Assembly: GCA_026987995.1 (NCBI GenBank)
Contig: JALSMC010000270.1
Location: 1-7,651, forward strand
Length of the DNA stretch: 7,651 bases
Direction of reading: 5' to 3'
Source of the DNA: Sulfurimonas sp.
GTDB taxonomy: Bacteria > Campylobacterota > Campylobacteria > Campylobacterales > Sulfurimonadaceae
Shown: one piece after another, positions 1-5,680 of the stretch
How the letters are laid out: each line of letters begins with the position of its first letter
How positions within the stretch are numbered: the first letter of the stretch is position 1
Program-made: the position numbers and the translations under genes
Notes under the pieces: model-generated
The model's input: the letters and a program-made list of their open reading frames with translations, nothing else
Database searches by the model: none
What the model was told of the DNA's origin: nothing

Positions 1-18
1 CATTAAGAAAGGAAATTT

Positions 19-771
19 ATGAGCAATTTAATAATTTTTGCACTTTTAGGTGCTGTTTTTTACTACATATTTAAAAGTTACTCTCGTTATGAGGGTTACT
101 CCAAAGAGGCATTTAAAAACTTTTCAGTTTCACATGACTCTCTTAAACACAGTGAATTAGGACTTTTTGTTGCACTTGTTGCCAAAGTTGCTAAAGCAGA
201 TGGAAAAGTAGATGCCCTTGAAGCACAACTTGTTGGAATCATGTTTGATGATATTGCCGCAGTTTTTCCACAACCTGAAAAAACAAAACAGATACTCAAA
301 GATATCTTCAATGAAGAAAAACAGAGAGTTGATGATACGAGGGAAGTAGCAGAACACTTTGCAAACGCCATCAAACATGACAAGGCAAAACAGCAACAGT
401 TTATGGGCTTTTTAATCCAACTTGCTTTCATTGATGGAGAAGTAAGCCAGAGTGAAGAAGAACTTTTACAAATAATAGCAGAGGCTCTTGACTTTGACCC
501 AAATACTTACCATAAAATTTTTGATCAATTTGAGCAGATGATGAAAAATGTATCTCCAAAAGCTAATATCGAAGATGCTTACAGTGTTTTAGGAGTGAGT
601 AAAGATGATGATATGAAAACTATCAAAAAAGCTTACAAAAAGCTAGTACGTAAGTACCACCCTGACATCATCGCTTCACAAGGAAAAGATGAGGCTTATA
701 TGAAAGAAGCAACTGCTAAAACACAGGAAATAAATCAAGCATATGAGATGATAGAAGAGTTTAAAAAATAG
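19..771 (+). CDS. djlA: DjlA-like membrane-anchored DnaJ co-chaperone (TerB + J domain)
   Basis: The 250-residue product has the DjlA layout. One hydrophobic N-terminal segment (residues 3-19) would anchor it in the inner membrane. A helical TerB-like domain (about 45-175) follows, with two acidic DG motifs (D61-G62 in ADGKVDALE, D139-G140 in IDGEVSQSEEE). The C-terminal J domain (about 185-250) carries the HPD tripeptide at 214-216, which in this family stimulates the DnaK ATPase. The J-domain tail (QEINQAYEMIEEFKK) resembles E. coli DjlA, and the length is close to DjlA's roughly 270. The ATG is well placed behind AGAAAGGA at 6-13. A TAA at 4-6 may be the stop of an upstream gene, which would suggest an operon entering from the left. 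The client is unknown. The J domain is certain; equivalence to DjlA rests on architecture. Confidence 0.85.
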   Translation: MSNLIIFALLGAVFYYIFKSYSRYEGYSKEAFKNFSVSHDSLKHSELGLFVALVAKVAKADGKVDALEAQLVGIMFDDIAAVFPQPEKTKQILKDIFNEEKQRVDDTREVAEHFANAIKHDKAKQQQFMGFLIQLAFIDGEVSQSEEELLQIIAEALDFDPNTYHKIFDQFEQMMKNVSPKANIEDAYSVLGVSKDDDMKTIKKAYKKLVRKYHPDIIASQGKDEAYMKEATAKTQEINQAYEMIEEFKK

Positions 772-787
772 CTCTTATTTTTTAAAC
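759..787. terminator. Perfect AT-rich inverted repeat over two convergent stop codons (candidate bidirectional terminator)
   Basis: GTTTAAAAAATA (759-770) and TATTTTTTAAAC (776-787) form a 12-bp perfect stem around a 5-base loop, GCTCT. The A6/T6 runs mean that either strand's transcript has U-rich sequence in the 3' arm. The djlA stop (769-771) and the gpt stop (782-784, minus) both lie inside it, so the repeat codes for the last residues of both proteins. Only 10 bases separate the two genes. The stem is almost pure A/T, so termination strength is uncertain. No other terminator is visible between these genes. Confidence 0.5.
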
Positions 788-1240
788 CTCCTCCTGCAGT
801 TCGAAATCCTTCTCCCAAAAAAACTCAATCCAATTTTTTGCTTCATTTATCCAAAAATGAGGTTCATAACTAGAACTCTTTTTATAAAAGAGAGTTGCTG
901 ATTGAAACTCTACATTTTTAAAGTTTATTTCTAAGTAATCCATAACAGCTTGAAGTGTTTCTCCACTATCTGCTATGTCATCAACAACTAAAACTTTTTT
1001 CACATCACTAAAATCACAACTACCAAATAGATATATCTCTTTGCGTTTTGAAGAGCCATCATAAAGTTCTGTTCTAAGTGTTTGTACATTACGGATGTTT
1101 AAACCCTCTGCTACACAGTGAGATAAACAAAGTCCACCACGTGCCACACCTACAATAGCATCAAAATCTTGTGACATAAGCTGTCGCACCAGTGTGTTAC
1201 TATCTTTTTTGAAATGAGTATATGAATAGTATTGCTTCAA
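782..1240 (-). CDS. gpt: Gpt-like purine phosphoribosyltransferase
   Basis: This is a type I phosphoribosyltransferase of 152 residues, the same length as E. coli xanthine-guanine phosphoribosyltransferase. The PRPP-binding loop is plain (VLVVDDIADSGET, 83-95). The upstream GVARGGL (31-37) matches the Gpt-type AVSRGGL, and NWIEFFWE (136-143) corresponds to Gpt's WIEQPW near the C-terminus. Members of this family transfer ribose-5-phosphate from PRPP to guanine, xanthine or hypoxanthine in cytosolic purine salvage. Substrate preference cannot be read from sequence; a Hpt-like or regulatory role is possible. The start is TTG at 1240-1238, with AGGGA (minus strand, 1246-1250) five bases upstream. 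No ATG fits better: the next Met is residue 22 and would cut into the fold. It converges on djlA and diverges from the lipoprotein gene. Confidence 0.75.
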   Translation of the reverse strand: MKQYYSYTHFKKDSNTLVRQLMSQDFDAIVGVARGGLCLSHCVAEGLNIRNVQTLRTELYDGSSKRKEIYLFGSCDFSDVKKVLVVDDIADSGETLQAVMDYLEINFKNVEFQSATLFYKKSSSYEPHFWINEAKNWIEFFWEKDFELQEEV

Positions 1241-1259
1241 AGTATTCCCTATTTAAAAG

Positions 1260-1300
1260 ATTTATGCTAGTATACTTTACTTTAAAATATTTCACAAGGA
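1260..1300. promoter_or_regulatory. Divergent promoter region between gpt and the LPP20 lipoprotein
   Basis: Only 67 bases separate the gpt start from the lipoprotein start, so both promoters must overlap. TATACT at 1271-1276 is a -10-like box for the plus strand. It belongs to the palindrome AGTATACT (1269-1276), so the same hexamer can be read on the minus strand toward gpt. The lipoprotein's Shine-Dalgarno AAGGA (1296-1300) sits seven bases before its ATG. No good -35 is visible, which is normal for sigma-70 promoters in Campylobacterota. Transcription start sites are not known. Confidence 0.4.
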
Positions 1301-1307
1301 TATACCT

Positions 1308-1892
1308 ATGATAAAAACAGTTTCCAAAATAACGATTTTAGGATTAGCACTTGCATTTACTGCATGTTCAGATAAAGAACCAGAACCAATCACAAAACCT
1401 TATGTAGCAACTTTTGAGTGTAAGCAAGAGAATGTTCTAGCTCCTAGATGGACATGTATTCCTGAAGTGGATGGCTTTTATGCAGGTGTAGGTATAGCCA
1501 ATAAAAGTGCAGCGGGTATGGCACATATGCGCAAAGTTGCGATGATGAATGGTCGCTCGGACTTAACACAACAGATAGCTACACAGGTCAAAGATAAGAT
1601 GCAAGGGTTTACACAAACAACTGGCAATGGACAGAGTGAAACTGTCGATGCAGTAACAAAAGCTGTTACTGATCAAGCGGCAAATGTAAAACTTACTAAC
1701 TCAAAAGCAGTTGATATGTGGAATGCTCCATCAGGTGCACTTTATGTGCTAATGACTGTTCCCCAAGCGGATGTAAATGGTGTTATTAAAAATGCTGTAA
1801 AATCAAGCTTTAATAATGACAATGCGAAATGGCAAGACTTTAAAGCAACACAAGCTTTTGATGAATTAAATAAGCAGTTCCCTACTGATTAA
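1308..1892 (+). CDS. LPP20-family outer-membrane lipoprotein
   Basis: This is a 194-residue secreted lipoprotein. The N-terminus is a lipoprotein signal peptide with a lipobox ending FTAC; the lipidated Cys is residue 20. The +2 residue is Ser rather than Asp, which would favour outer-membrane delivery by Lol rules. The body matches the LPP20 type: WTCIPEVDGFYAGVGIA (48-64), then a helical stretch rich in Ala/Met with NGRSDLTQQIATQV (81-94), and a strand LYVLMTVPQ (145-153). H. pylori Lpp20 is a surface-exposed antigen of similar size whose molecular role is not settled. Cys38 and Cys50 could form a disulphide once exported. The gene stands alone with its own promoter and terminator, so neighbours give no functional hint. 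Family assignment is good; function is unknown. Confidence 0.75.
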   Translation: MIKTVSKITILGLALAFTACSDKEPEPITKPYVATFECKQENVLAPRWTCIPEVDGFYAGVGIANKSAAGMAHMRKVAMMNGRSDLTQQIATQVKDKMQGFTQTTGNGQSETVDAVTKAVTDQAANVKLTNSKAVDMWNAPSGALYVLMTVPQADVNGVIKNAVKSSFNNDNAKWQDFKATQAFDELNKQFPTD

Positions 1893-1898
1893 TATTCT

Positions 1899-1935
1899 TT
1901 ACTCCCTTCTTGTAAGGGAATAAGTTCTTCTTTAC
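1899..1935 (+). terminator. Rho-independent terminator after the lipoprotein gene
   Basis: The stem TTACTCCCTT (1899-1908) pairs with AAGGGAATAA (1914-1923) around the loop CTTGT, with a single C-A mismatch. It is followed by a pyrimidine-rich, T-rich tract (1924-1933). It starts 7 bases after the TAA at 1890-1892 and lies upstream of the der promoter, so it separates the two transcription units. The T-tract is interrupted by C, so read-through is possible. Confidence 0.6.
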
Positions 1936-1959
1936 AACTTCTCCTAACTATTATTTAGA

Positions 1960-1965
1960 TATAAT
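1960..1965 (+). promoter_or_regulatory. Sigma-70 -10 box of der
   Basis: This is a perfect TATAAT 45 bases before the der ATG. A TTTACA at 1931-1936 is too far upstream to act as a standard -35, and Campylobacterota promoters often lack one. The ribosome-binding site of der is AAGG at 1999-2002, seven bases before the ATG at 2010. Confidence 0.55.
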
Positions 1966-2009
1966 CACGAAAATATAACAACTCTTCATAAGTTTTACAA
2001 GGTTCTCCC

Positions 2010-3497
2010 ATGAAAAAAATCGCCATCGTTGGTCGTCCAAATGTTGGAAAAAGCTCTCTTTTTAATCGTTTAGTAAAAAATCGTGATGCGATTACATCTG
2101 AACAAGCAGGTACTACTCGTGATGTTAAACGCCGTCATTTTATTGTAAATAACAAAGAAGCACTTCTTCTTGATACTGGTGGTTTGGATAAAGGTTGTGA
2201 ACTTTTTGACAAGATAAAAGAGATGTCACTTAAAGCGGCATATGCTGCGGACATCATACTTTATATGGTTGATGGAAAAAGTATCCCTGAAGATGAAGAT
2301 AAAAAGTTTTTTTATGAACTTCAAGCTATGGGTAAAGATATAGCTCTTGTTGTAAACAAGATAGATAACGACAAGATGAAAGAGCAACTTTGGGATTTTT
2401 ATGAGTTTGGAACGGATGCTATTTTTGGTATTTCCGTTGCTCACAACCGTAATACTGTAGAACTTCTCGACTGGGTAGCAGACAAGATCCCTGAAGAGGA
2501 CACTATAAAAGAAGAAGATGAAGAGATAGAAGAAGTTGTTAGAGAAGAAGTATCAGACATAGATGATGAAGAGTTCTTCTCAAATACTCACGATGAAGAA
2601 GATGATGGTTACACTTACTGGGATGAAGATGAGATGGATGGTGTCATCAAAGATGATTCTATCTTTGGAGATAACGACCGTATAAAAGAGTTTGATGAAG
2701 AAGATATTAACCATATAAAAATCGCCATTATTGGTCGTACAAATGTTGGAAAGTCCTCACTCCTAAATGCTCTACTTGGTGAAGAACGCTGTGTAGTAAG
2801 TGCAGTTGCGGGAACTACCATCGACCCTATTGATGAGACTGTTCAGTATAAAGATAAGCAGATAACTTTTGTAGATACTGCAGGTTTAAGACGTCGTGGT
2901 AAGATTTTAGGGATTGAGAAGTATGCACTTATGCGTACAACTGAAATGCTAGAAAATTCTAACATGGCACTAGTTGTCCTAGATGCAAGTGAGCCCTTTT
3001 TAGACCTAGATGAAAAGATTGCAGGGCTTGTTGATAGTAATCGTTTAGCTTGTATCATCGTTTTAAACAAGTGGGACATCTCTAAACGCGAAGATCATGA
3101 TAAAATTATCGTAGAAATTCGTGATAGATTTAAGTTTCTTTCTTATGCACCAATACTGACTCTCTCTGCTTTAACACATCAAAGAGTTGATAAACTTCAC
3201 GATATGATTTTAGAGATAAATGAGAACTACTCACAGAGAATTTCGACAAGTAAGGTAAATGAAGTAATCGAGAGAGCACTTCGTCGCCATACACTTCCAA
3301 GTGTAAGTGGTCAGGTTATCCGTATCTACTATGCAACACAGTATGAAACGCGACCACCAAAGATAGCTATAATCATGAACAAACCAAGTGGTCTTCACTT
3401 TACATATAGACGCTACCTTACAAACAAAATGCGTGAGGCATTTAACTTTACGGGAACACCGCTACTCTTTAAGGCTAAGAAAAAAGGGGAGAAGTAA
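2010..3497 (+). CDS. der: Ribosome biogenesis GTPase Der (EngA)
   Basis: Der is an essential double GTPase that binds the 50S subunit late in its assembly. The 495-residue product has two tandem G domains. The first has P-loop GRPNVGKSS (8-16), a DTGG switch-II motif and NKID (116-119). The second has GRTNVGKSS (242-250), DTAGLRRRGK after the G3 Asp, and NKWD (353-356). A C-terminal KH-like domain follows (about 405-490) with the typical RPPKIAIIMNKP and RYLTNKMREAF. Tandem G domains are found only in this family. Between them lies a linker of about 74 residues (162-235) that is heavily acidic and contains aromatic residues; this makes the protein longer than Der proteins with short linkers. 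The gene has its own promoter and a strong terminator and is monocistronic. Confidence 0.97.
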   Translation: MKKIAIVGRPNVGKSSLFNRLVKNRDAITSEQAGTTRDVKRRHFIVNNKEALLLDTGGLDKGCELFDKIKEMSLKAAYAADIILYMVDGKSIPEDEDKKFFYELQAMGKDIALVVNKIDNDKMKEQLWDFYEFGTDAIFGISVAHNRNTVELLDWVADKIPEEDTIKEEDEEIEEVVREEVSDIDDEEFFSNTHDEEDDGYTYWDEDEMDGVIKDDSIFGDNDRIKEFDEEDINHIKIAIIGRTNVGKSSLLNALLGEERCVVSAVAGTTIDPIDETVQYKDKQITFVDTAGLRRRGKILGIEKYALMRTTEMLENSNMALVVLDASEPFLDLDEKIAGLVDSNRLACIIVLNKWDISKREDHDKIIVEIRDRFKFLSYAPILTLSALTHQRVDKLHDMILEINENYSQRISTSKVNEVIERALRRHTLPSVSGQVIRIYYATQYETRPPKIAIIMNKPSGLHFTYRRYLTNKMREAFNFTGTPLLFKAKKKGEK

Positions 3498-3520
3498 CAA
3501 CTTCTCTTTCTCTCTTCTTT
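3480..3520. terminator. Bidirectional terminator between der and hemJ
   Basis: GAGAAGT (3489-3495) and ACTTCTC (3500-3506) form a perfect 7-bp stem with the loop AACA. G-U pairs can lengthen it on the RNA. On the plus strand the tract TTTCTCTCTTCTTT follows (3507-3520). On the minus strand the hairpin is followed by CCCC and six T residues (complement of 3480-3489), a good terminator for the hemJ unit. The der stop TAA (3495-3497) lies inside the hairpin. Confidence 0.7.
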
Positions 3521-3526
3521 ATACTT

Positions 3527-3949
3527 CTAAAACGGTTTTAAAACTACCATCGCTACAATTAACATCATAAGTATTGTTGGCACTTCGTTATACATTCTAA
3601 AAAACTTTCCACTCTTTTGACACTCATCATTTTCTAGCTGTTTTCTATAATAGTTCATCGAAAAAAAGTAAGCTATTAAAATAGCTACAAAAAGAAGCTT
3701 CGCATGTAACCATGTGTTTCCTGCAAAACCTATTTCATATACAAGATATGAACCACTAATAACCGTTGTCCACATAGCAGGAACACCGATATACTTAAAA
3801 AGTTTATACTCTTGAATCTTTACTACTTTTACAAAACCTTCATTCTCTTTATGTTCTGTATGATAGATAAAGAGTCGTGGTAGATAAAAAAGCACCGCAA
3901 ACCAAGAGATAAAAGAGATAACATGAAACCAGAGTATCCATTCGTACAT
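3527..3949 (-). CDS. hemJ: HemJ, protoporphyrinogen IX oxidase
   Basis: HemJ oxidises protoporphyrinogen IX to protoporphyrin IX in haem synthesis at the inner membrane. It is the form of this enzyme used in Campylobacterota in place of HemG or HemY. The 140-residue product is a four-helix membrane protein (about 5-25, 52-72, 82-101, 122-140). Conserved family blocks are present: WFHVISFISWFAVLFYLPRLF (split around His9 and Arg25), YIGVPAMW (53-60), WLHAKL (80-85) with Lys84, RMYNEVPT (118-125), and the terminal VVLKP. Length is normal. The ATG at 3949-3947 has AGGA five bases upstream. That Shine-Dalgarno overlaps the stop codon of the preceding gene, so the two are probably translationally coupled. 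It is the last gene of the hpf-A-B-hemJ unit. Confidence 0.93.
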   Translation of the reverse strand: MYEWILWFHVISFISWFAVLFYLPRLFIYHTEHKENEGFVKVVKIQEYKLFKYIGVPAMWTTVISGSYLVYEIGFAGNTWLHAKLLFVAILIAYFFSMNYYRKQLENDECQKSGKFFRMYNEVPTILMMLIVAMVVLKPF

Positions 3950-3951
3950 GC

Positions 3952-3969
3952 TAATCCTTAAAAGTTTTT
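3952..3969. repeat. Junction direct repeat, copy 1 (B/hemJ boundary)
   Basis: The 18 bases TAATCCTTAAAAGTTTTT recur exactly at 4560-4577, 608 bases away. Read on the minus strand the repeat contains the last codons of gene B, its TAA, and the Shine-Dalgarno of hemJ. A second block, 3984-4002, matches 4592-4610 in 18 of 19 bases at the same offset. This is the mark of a tandem gene duplication that included the intergenic junction. Confidence 0.85.
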
Positions 3970-4557
3970 TTCTATATAAATTGAGTTGTAATTTGAACCA
4001 CCTTTTGTTACACCATTAATGAGACCAAAGATACCTGAACGGTGTTTAAGTGCCACACCAATATATGTTTCATCTAGTGGTTTGTATCTTATAAGTTTTC
4101 CAAAATCAAAATCAATTGTAATATCTAGATAATTTAAAAATTGAGATGTTTTTCCATCTGTTGTTGTATCTGCTTCAAGTTGTTCTACTCTTATAATATC
4201 ACTTGTATAAGAAAAACCCTCTCCAAGTCCAAAACGAATACGGTTTTGTAAAAAATCAAGATTATAGAGTGCTTTAACATAAACAACTAGTTCATTAACA
4301 TTCGAATAAGCACCTTCATCAAACTGTCCAAGACCCGCTTTTACATAAATATCTATCGGTACACCAAATGTATCTCTATTGACTAGGTAACCCATATCAA
4401 ATGCAGTAACACTCAGGTTTTCAGGATAAGAACCTAAATCCCCTATGAGTACATCACCAAGAGCTTTATCTGTTGCAGTTCCATACAAAAGCCTTGCAGA
4501 AAAGTCATTTTGTGCATTTAGTGTTAATGTTAGTAGTAGTAAAAATATATATTTCAT
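3958..4557 (-). CDS. Putative outer-membrane beta-barrel B, PagL/acyloxyacyl-hydrolase-like
   Basis: This 199-residue exported protein has a signal peptide of about 15 residues (cleavage likely after LTLNA) and a body of alternating strands ending in Phe, as in Bam-inserted barrels. The C-terminal third resembles PagL-type lipid A deacylases: an FGLGEGFSYTSD strand, then FLNYLDITIDFDFGKL, then GVALKHRSG with His172 and Ser174 in the H-x-S arrangement of the PagL catalytic pair, and finally GGSNYNSIYIEKNF. PagL would remove the 3-linked acyl chain of lipid A at the outer membrane. The PagL glutamate is not evident; Ser/Asn occupy that place, so activity is uncertain. Two ATGs lie side by side. 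I prefer the second (4557-4555), which sits five bases from AGGA, exactly as at hemJ; the first would add one Met. It is a tandem paralogue of the gene before it: 36 of the last 62 residues are identical without gaps. Confidence 0.7.
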   Translation of the reverse strand: MKYIFLLLLTLTLNAQNDFSARLLYGTATDKALGDVLIGDLGSYPENLSVTAFDMGYLVNRDTFGVPIDIYVKAGLGQFDEGAYSNVNELVVYVKALYNLDFLQNRIRFGLGEGFSYTSDIIRVEQLEADTTTDGKTSQFLNYLDITIDFDFGKLIRYKPLDETYIGVALKHRSGIFGLINGVTKGGSNYNSIYIEKNF

Positions 4558-4559
4558 CA

Positions 4560-4577
4560 TAATCCTTAAAAGTTTTT
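4560..4577. repeat. Junction direct repeat, copy 2 (A/B boundary)
   Basis: Identical to 3952-3969. On the minus strand it holds the end of gene A, its stop codon (4566-4568), and the AAGGA that serves gene B. The stop and the ribosome-binding site share the bases TAAGGA at both junctions. Confidence 0.85.
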
Positions 4578-5186
4578 CTCAACATAGATACAGTTGTAGT
4601 TTGAACCACCATCATACACTCCACCGTATGTTCCTTTTGCTCCAGAACGATGTTTTATAAGATAGCCTAGCATGTAATTTTCCATACTATTAACACGAAT
4701 AAGTTTTCCTATATCAAAATCAAATGTTATTTCCATATAGTTTAAGAAATTGGACTGATTATCATTTTCTCGTATTGCTTCTTGTTTTTCAGTCCAAGGG
4801 ATAGAACCTGCATAAGACCCACCCTCAGCAATACCAAAACGAAACTGATTTCCAAAAGCATTAAGTTTATAGATGAGTTTAATATATAAAGTCAATTCTA
4901 AAAAATCTGCTTGATGTCCATTCTCATCAAAATAAGCAAGACCTGTTTTTGCATAGATATCAAAAGGCCAATCAAATACATTTTCTACAAGTTTGTAACC
5001 TATATCAGTACCGTAAACATTAGTACCATAAGGACTTGTATTAAAACCTGTAAAAGTATAAAGCTGGTCAAAATCACTAGCAGAGGAAGCCCCACCGAAG
5101 ATACGAACTGAGTAATCATTTTCTTTTAGCTCTTGTGCATACATAAAAGTACTAAGCATTAAAATAAGTGTAACAATAAATTTCAA
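4566..5186 (-). CDS. Putative outer-membrane beta-barrel A, PagL/acyloxyacyl-hydrolase-like
   Basis: This is a paralogue of the following gene, 206 residues from the start chosen here. That start is TTG at 5186-5184, with TAAGGA (minus strand, 5194-5199) seven bases upstream. It yields a clean signal peptide (MKFIVTLILMLS, cleavage likely after TFMYA) that aligns with the paralogue's. An upstream in-frame TTG at 5222 would add 12 residues, has no ribosome-binding site and would start inside a hairpin. The mature part shares FDIYAKTGLAYFDE, FRFGIAEGGSYAG, FLNYMEITFDFDIGKLIR, KHRSG (His179, Ser181) and GGSNYNCIYVEKNF with the paralogue, again ending in Phe. Location is probably the outer membrane. 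Lipid A deacylation is inferred only from the PagL-like H-x-S strand and C-terminal block. It lies 57 bases after hpf and five bases before the next start region. Confidence 0.7.
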   Translation of the reverse strand: MKFIVTLILMLSTFMYAQELKENDYSVRIFGGASSASDFDQLYTFTGFNTSPYGTNVYGTDIGYKLVENVFDWPFDIYAKTGLAYFDENGHQADFLELTLYIKLIYKLNAFGNQFRFGIAEGGSYAGSIPWTEKQEAIRENDNQSNFLNYMEITFDFDIGKLIRVNSMENYMLGYLIKHRSGAKGTYGGVYDGGSNYNCIYVEKNF

Positions 5187-5209
5187 ATAATTTTCCTTAA
5201 TAAGAGAGG

Positions 5210-5237
5210 TGTATATGCCCAATAATGGACATATACA
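5210..5237 (-). other. Intercistronic hairpin between hpf and barrel gene A
   Basis: Plus-strand arms 5210-5220 and 5227-5237 (TGTATATGCCC and GGACATATACA) form an 11-bp stem with a single mismatch, which becomes a U-G pair in the minus-strand RNA. The loop is six bases (AATAAT on the plus strand). It begins 7 bases after the hpf stop codon. The minus-strand sequence after it is CCTCTCTTATT, not a real U-run. It could be a partial terminator or a stabilising structure that sets hpf mRNA apart from the downstream genes. Confidence 0.55.
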
Positions 5238-5243
5238 GAGAAG

Positions 5244-5573
5244 TTATGTGTCAAGAGTTTCCAAGTCTTTAAGAGAACCATTTTTATGGTCAATAACTTT
5301 ATCGTGCAGACGACGAAGTGCTTTATTACCTTTTTCTATAGCTAAATCAATAGCTGCATCTAAAGAGTCGTCACTTTGGTTAATAACAACAGGTTGTGCA
5401 TGAGCAATATGAATATCAAACTCAACATGAACACCTTTTTTCTCTTGCCCAATAGTACAGTTAATAGTTGTAATATCTAATGAATATTTTCTAAATGCTT
5501 CAACAGCACCTTCAATATGTGCTTTTGTAGCATCATTTAATGTAATATCTTTTGAACGAATTTGTAAGTTCAT
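5244..5573 (-). CDS. hpf: Short ribosome hibernation promoting factor (HPF/RaiA/YfiA family)
   Basis: Proteins of this family bind the decoding centre of idle 30S subunits and put ribosomes into an inactive state in stationary phase or starvation. The 109-residue product begins MNLQIRSKDITLNDATKAHIE, matching the HPF strand-helix opening (E. coli MQLNITGNNVEITEALREFV). It continues with the strand pair VHVEFDIHIAHAQPVV (48-63) and the helix SLDAAIDLAIEKGNKALRRLHDK (70-92), rich in basic residues at its end. It is a short form, lacking the roughly 60-residue dimerisation domain of long HPF. The start is the second of two adjacent ATGs (5573-5571), six bases from AGGA; a TTG at 5591 has no ribosome-binding site. 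It is the first gene of the minus-strand unit and is divergent from trpS. Confidence 0.88.
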   Translation of the reverse strand: MNLQIRSKDITLNDATKAHIEGAVEAFRKYSLDITTINCTIGQEKKGVHVEFDIHIAHAQPVVINQSDDSLDAAIDLAIEKGNKALRRLHDKVIDHKNGSLKDLETLDT

Positions 5574-5590
5574 CATAAATCCTTTTGTCA

Positions 5591-5614
5591 AAGGGCTTCA
5601 TACCCTTCTTTATA
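5591..5614 (-). promoter_or_regulatory. hpf leader: weak -10 and a small hairpin before the ribosome-binding site
   Basis: On the minus strand TATAAA (complement of 5609-5614) is a possible -10 box. Just downstream, AAGGG and CCCTT (5591-5595 and 5603-5607) can pair around a 7-base loop, ending 6 bases before the AAGGA of hpf. If the -10 is right, transcription would begin within or very near the hairpin, so the two readings compete. This is weak evidence. Confidence 0.25.
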
Positions 5615-5645
5615 TGATTACATAATAACAAAATAAAGCTGAAAT

Positions 5646-5654
5646 TGGTATAAT
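5646..5654 (+). promoter_or_regulatory. Extended -10 promoter of trpS
   Basis: TGGTATAAT is a perfect TATAAT (5649-5654) preceded by the TGn extension, 26 bases before the GTG start. No -35 is apparent, which an extended -10 does not need. The ribosome-binding site is AGGA at 5669-5672, eight bases before the start. There is no room for a T-box or trp attenuator leader. Confidence 0.6.
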
Positions 5655-5680
5655 GTCGGAAAAAATATAGGAATATTATT

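Noticed and set aside
96..431. Open frame on the minus strand inside djlA
   Set aside because: Antisense shadow of a well-supported gene. The same holds for the frames at 157-396, 2226-2444, 2615-2821, 2843-3079, 3388-3570, 4445-4660, 4911-5111, 5209-5403 and 6916-7113: no ribosome-binding site or family resemblance.
19..771. A tellurite resistance gene, because of the TerB-like domain
   Set aside because: The TerB fold is shared with DjlA; the membrane anchor and C-terminal J domain with HPD make a co-chaperone far more likely, and there are no ter genes nearby.
2010..3497. Two fused GTPase genes in der
   Set aside because: Tandem G domains plus a KH-like domain are the normal Der architecture.
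5574..5680. T-box or trp attenuator in front of trpS
   Set aside because: Only 26 bases separate the -10 box from the start codon, with no leader peptide or T-box sequence.
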